Positions 63,704-64,000 of a stretch of 64,000 nucleotides of DNA are shown one piece after another. This stretch comes from JACVRW01 sp034664125. Its GTDB lineage: Bacteria; Actinomycetota; Thermoleophilia; Solirubrobacterales; Thermoleophilaceae. Within the stretch, counting starts at the first letter, position 1, and each line of letters starts with the position of its first letter. The notes under the pieces were generated by a model that worked only from the letters and a program-made list of their open reading frames with translations, was not told the DNA's origin and made no database searches. The position numbers were made by a program, and so were the translations under genes. The stretch is taken from contig JAXDIG010000041.1 in assembly GCA_034664125.1 (NCBI GenBank), positions 1 to 64,000 on the forward strand. Reading direction: 5' to 3'.

Positions 63704-64000
63704 ATGGAGGGGAGAAAGGAAGAGGGACCGGGTCGACCGCTGGACCCGCGTGATTGGGAAACCACGCGCGGGCAGCAGCAGCAGCAGACCGAGGTTTCTC
63801 CACCGCGGGAGGAACCGCGCGCTCACGAGGACGTGCCGGACAACATCCTGGCGCAGACCCGTGACGGCGAGGATCCCTACCTATGGCACAGCGGGCGCAC
63901 GCGCGAGCACGGCGCCAAGGACGCGGTCGAGTTCATCGACGTCAGGAAGTCCTTCGGCCGCAACACGATCCTGAACGGGCTCAACCTGGGGCTGCCCGAC
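63704..64000 (+). CDS. ABC transporter ATPase (MlaF/Mkl type), cut by window end
   Basis: The first 99 codons of an ABC ATPase. After a long polar N-terminal extension (about 72 residues with a run of five Gln), the ABC domain begins: 'VEFIDVRKSFGRNTILNGLN'. Walker A and later motifs lie beyond the window. ATG at 63704 follows AAGGAGAG 8 bases upstream. It should be the ATPase of the two YrbE permeases in a lipid transport system. Confidence 0.87.
   Translation, partial: MEGRKEEGPGRPLDPRDWETTRGQQQQQTEVSPPREEPRAHEDVPDNILAQTRDGEDPYLWHSGRTREHGAKDAVEFIDVRKSFGRNTILNGLNLGLPD

Noticed and set aside
1..64000. tRNA, rRNA, insertion sequence, integrase, attachment site or replication origin
   Set aside because: I looked for these in the gaps and among the coding regions and saw none. 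A covariance-model search would be needed to exclude a tRNA fully.

Overview
The window is GC-rich DNA (roughly 70% G+C by eye) from a free-living actinobacterium. Gene content fits the Thermoleophilia (Solirubrobacterales/Gaiellales) best: a DUF559 protein with an AbiEi-like N-terminus, a holin-like/DUF3618 small membrane-protein cluster, paired MlaE/YrbE permeases, coproheme decarboxylase, a Cu-type formylglycine-generating enzyme next to sulfatases, and many CoA-thioester enzymes. This placement is inferred from gene families, not from a marker gene. No rRNA, tRNA, CRISPR array, prophage or intact insertion sequence was seen. Long reading frames antisense to real genes are a by-product of the high GC.

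Layout. 1-1852: end of a flavin disulfide oxidoreductase, an alkyltransferase-like protein, a 357-base non-coding stretch and a universal stress protein. 1944-10034: a tightly overlapping run for acyl-CoA and keto-acid catabolism (enoyl-CoA hydratase, arginase-fold protein, acyl-CoA carboxylase beta chain, Tat-exported amine oxidase, YdeI-like protein, beta-keto acid cleavage enzyme, CaiB/BaiF CoA-transferase, MerR regulator). 10031-12462: small membrane protein and a two-component system. 12456-17918: zinc alcohol dehydrogenase, membrane protein, CapA-like protein, DUF559 protein, lipoprotein glycosidase and DUF2804 protein. 17976-24650: nitrilase-family hydrolase with a TetR regulator, four small envelope genes, LPG-synthase-like and AI-2E membrane proteins, DegV, and an epimerase. 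24661-26570: thiol/Fe-S group (GST-N-like protein, CGFS glutaredoxin, BolA, A-type carrier). 26607-34989: P450, sulfatase, formylglycine-generating enzyme, secreted protein, second sulfatase, TetR, haloalkane dehalogenase. 34953-43148: base-excision glycosylase, ABC1 kinase, fumarylacetoacetase-family hydrolase, MFS transporter, Ppx/GppA, RDD protein with acidic repeats, FprA. 43436-55770: coproheme decarboxylase, a glycosyltransferase fused to a flippase-like membrane domain, subtilase, MetH, membrane protein, amt-PII pair and a PucR-type regulator. 55922-64000: the dgcN/dgcA pair for D-glutamate, a large LuxR-type ATPase regulator, a four-cysteine mini-protein, a lipoprotein, and the start of an Mla/Mce-type lipid transport operon cut by the window end.

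Cross-cutting signals. (1) Three intergenic elements (25141-25298, 43181-43422, 55807-55913) share inward-facing terminal repeats of the form GAACnGCnGCAA...GGG; two of them also carry a roughly 50-base hairpin module of the form GGGGGCTnGTCGA...TCGACAcGCCCC. Wobble pairs and one compensatory change in the stems suggest conserved structure. This is the best candidate here for something undescribed. (2) At least seventeen genes have a TAnnnT box 6-10 bases before the start codon and mostly no ribosome binding site, a signature of leaderless transcription. (3) Inverted repeats sit next to regulator genes: a FadR-like TetR site at 17937-17954, a palindrome at 33062-33082, and repeats at 44138-44163 and 52636-52656.
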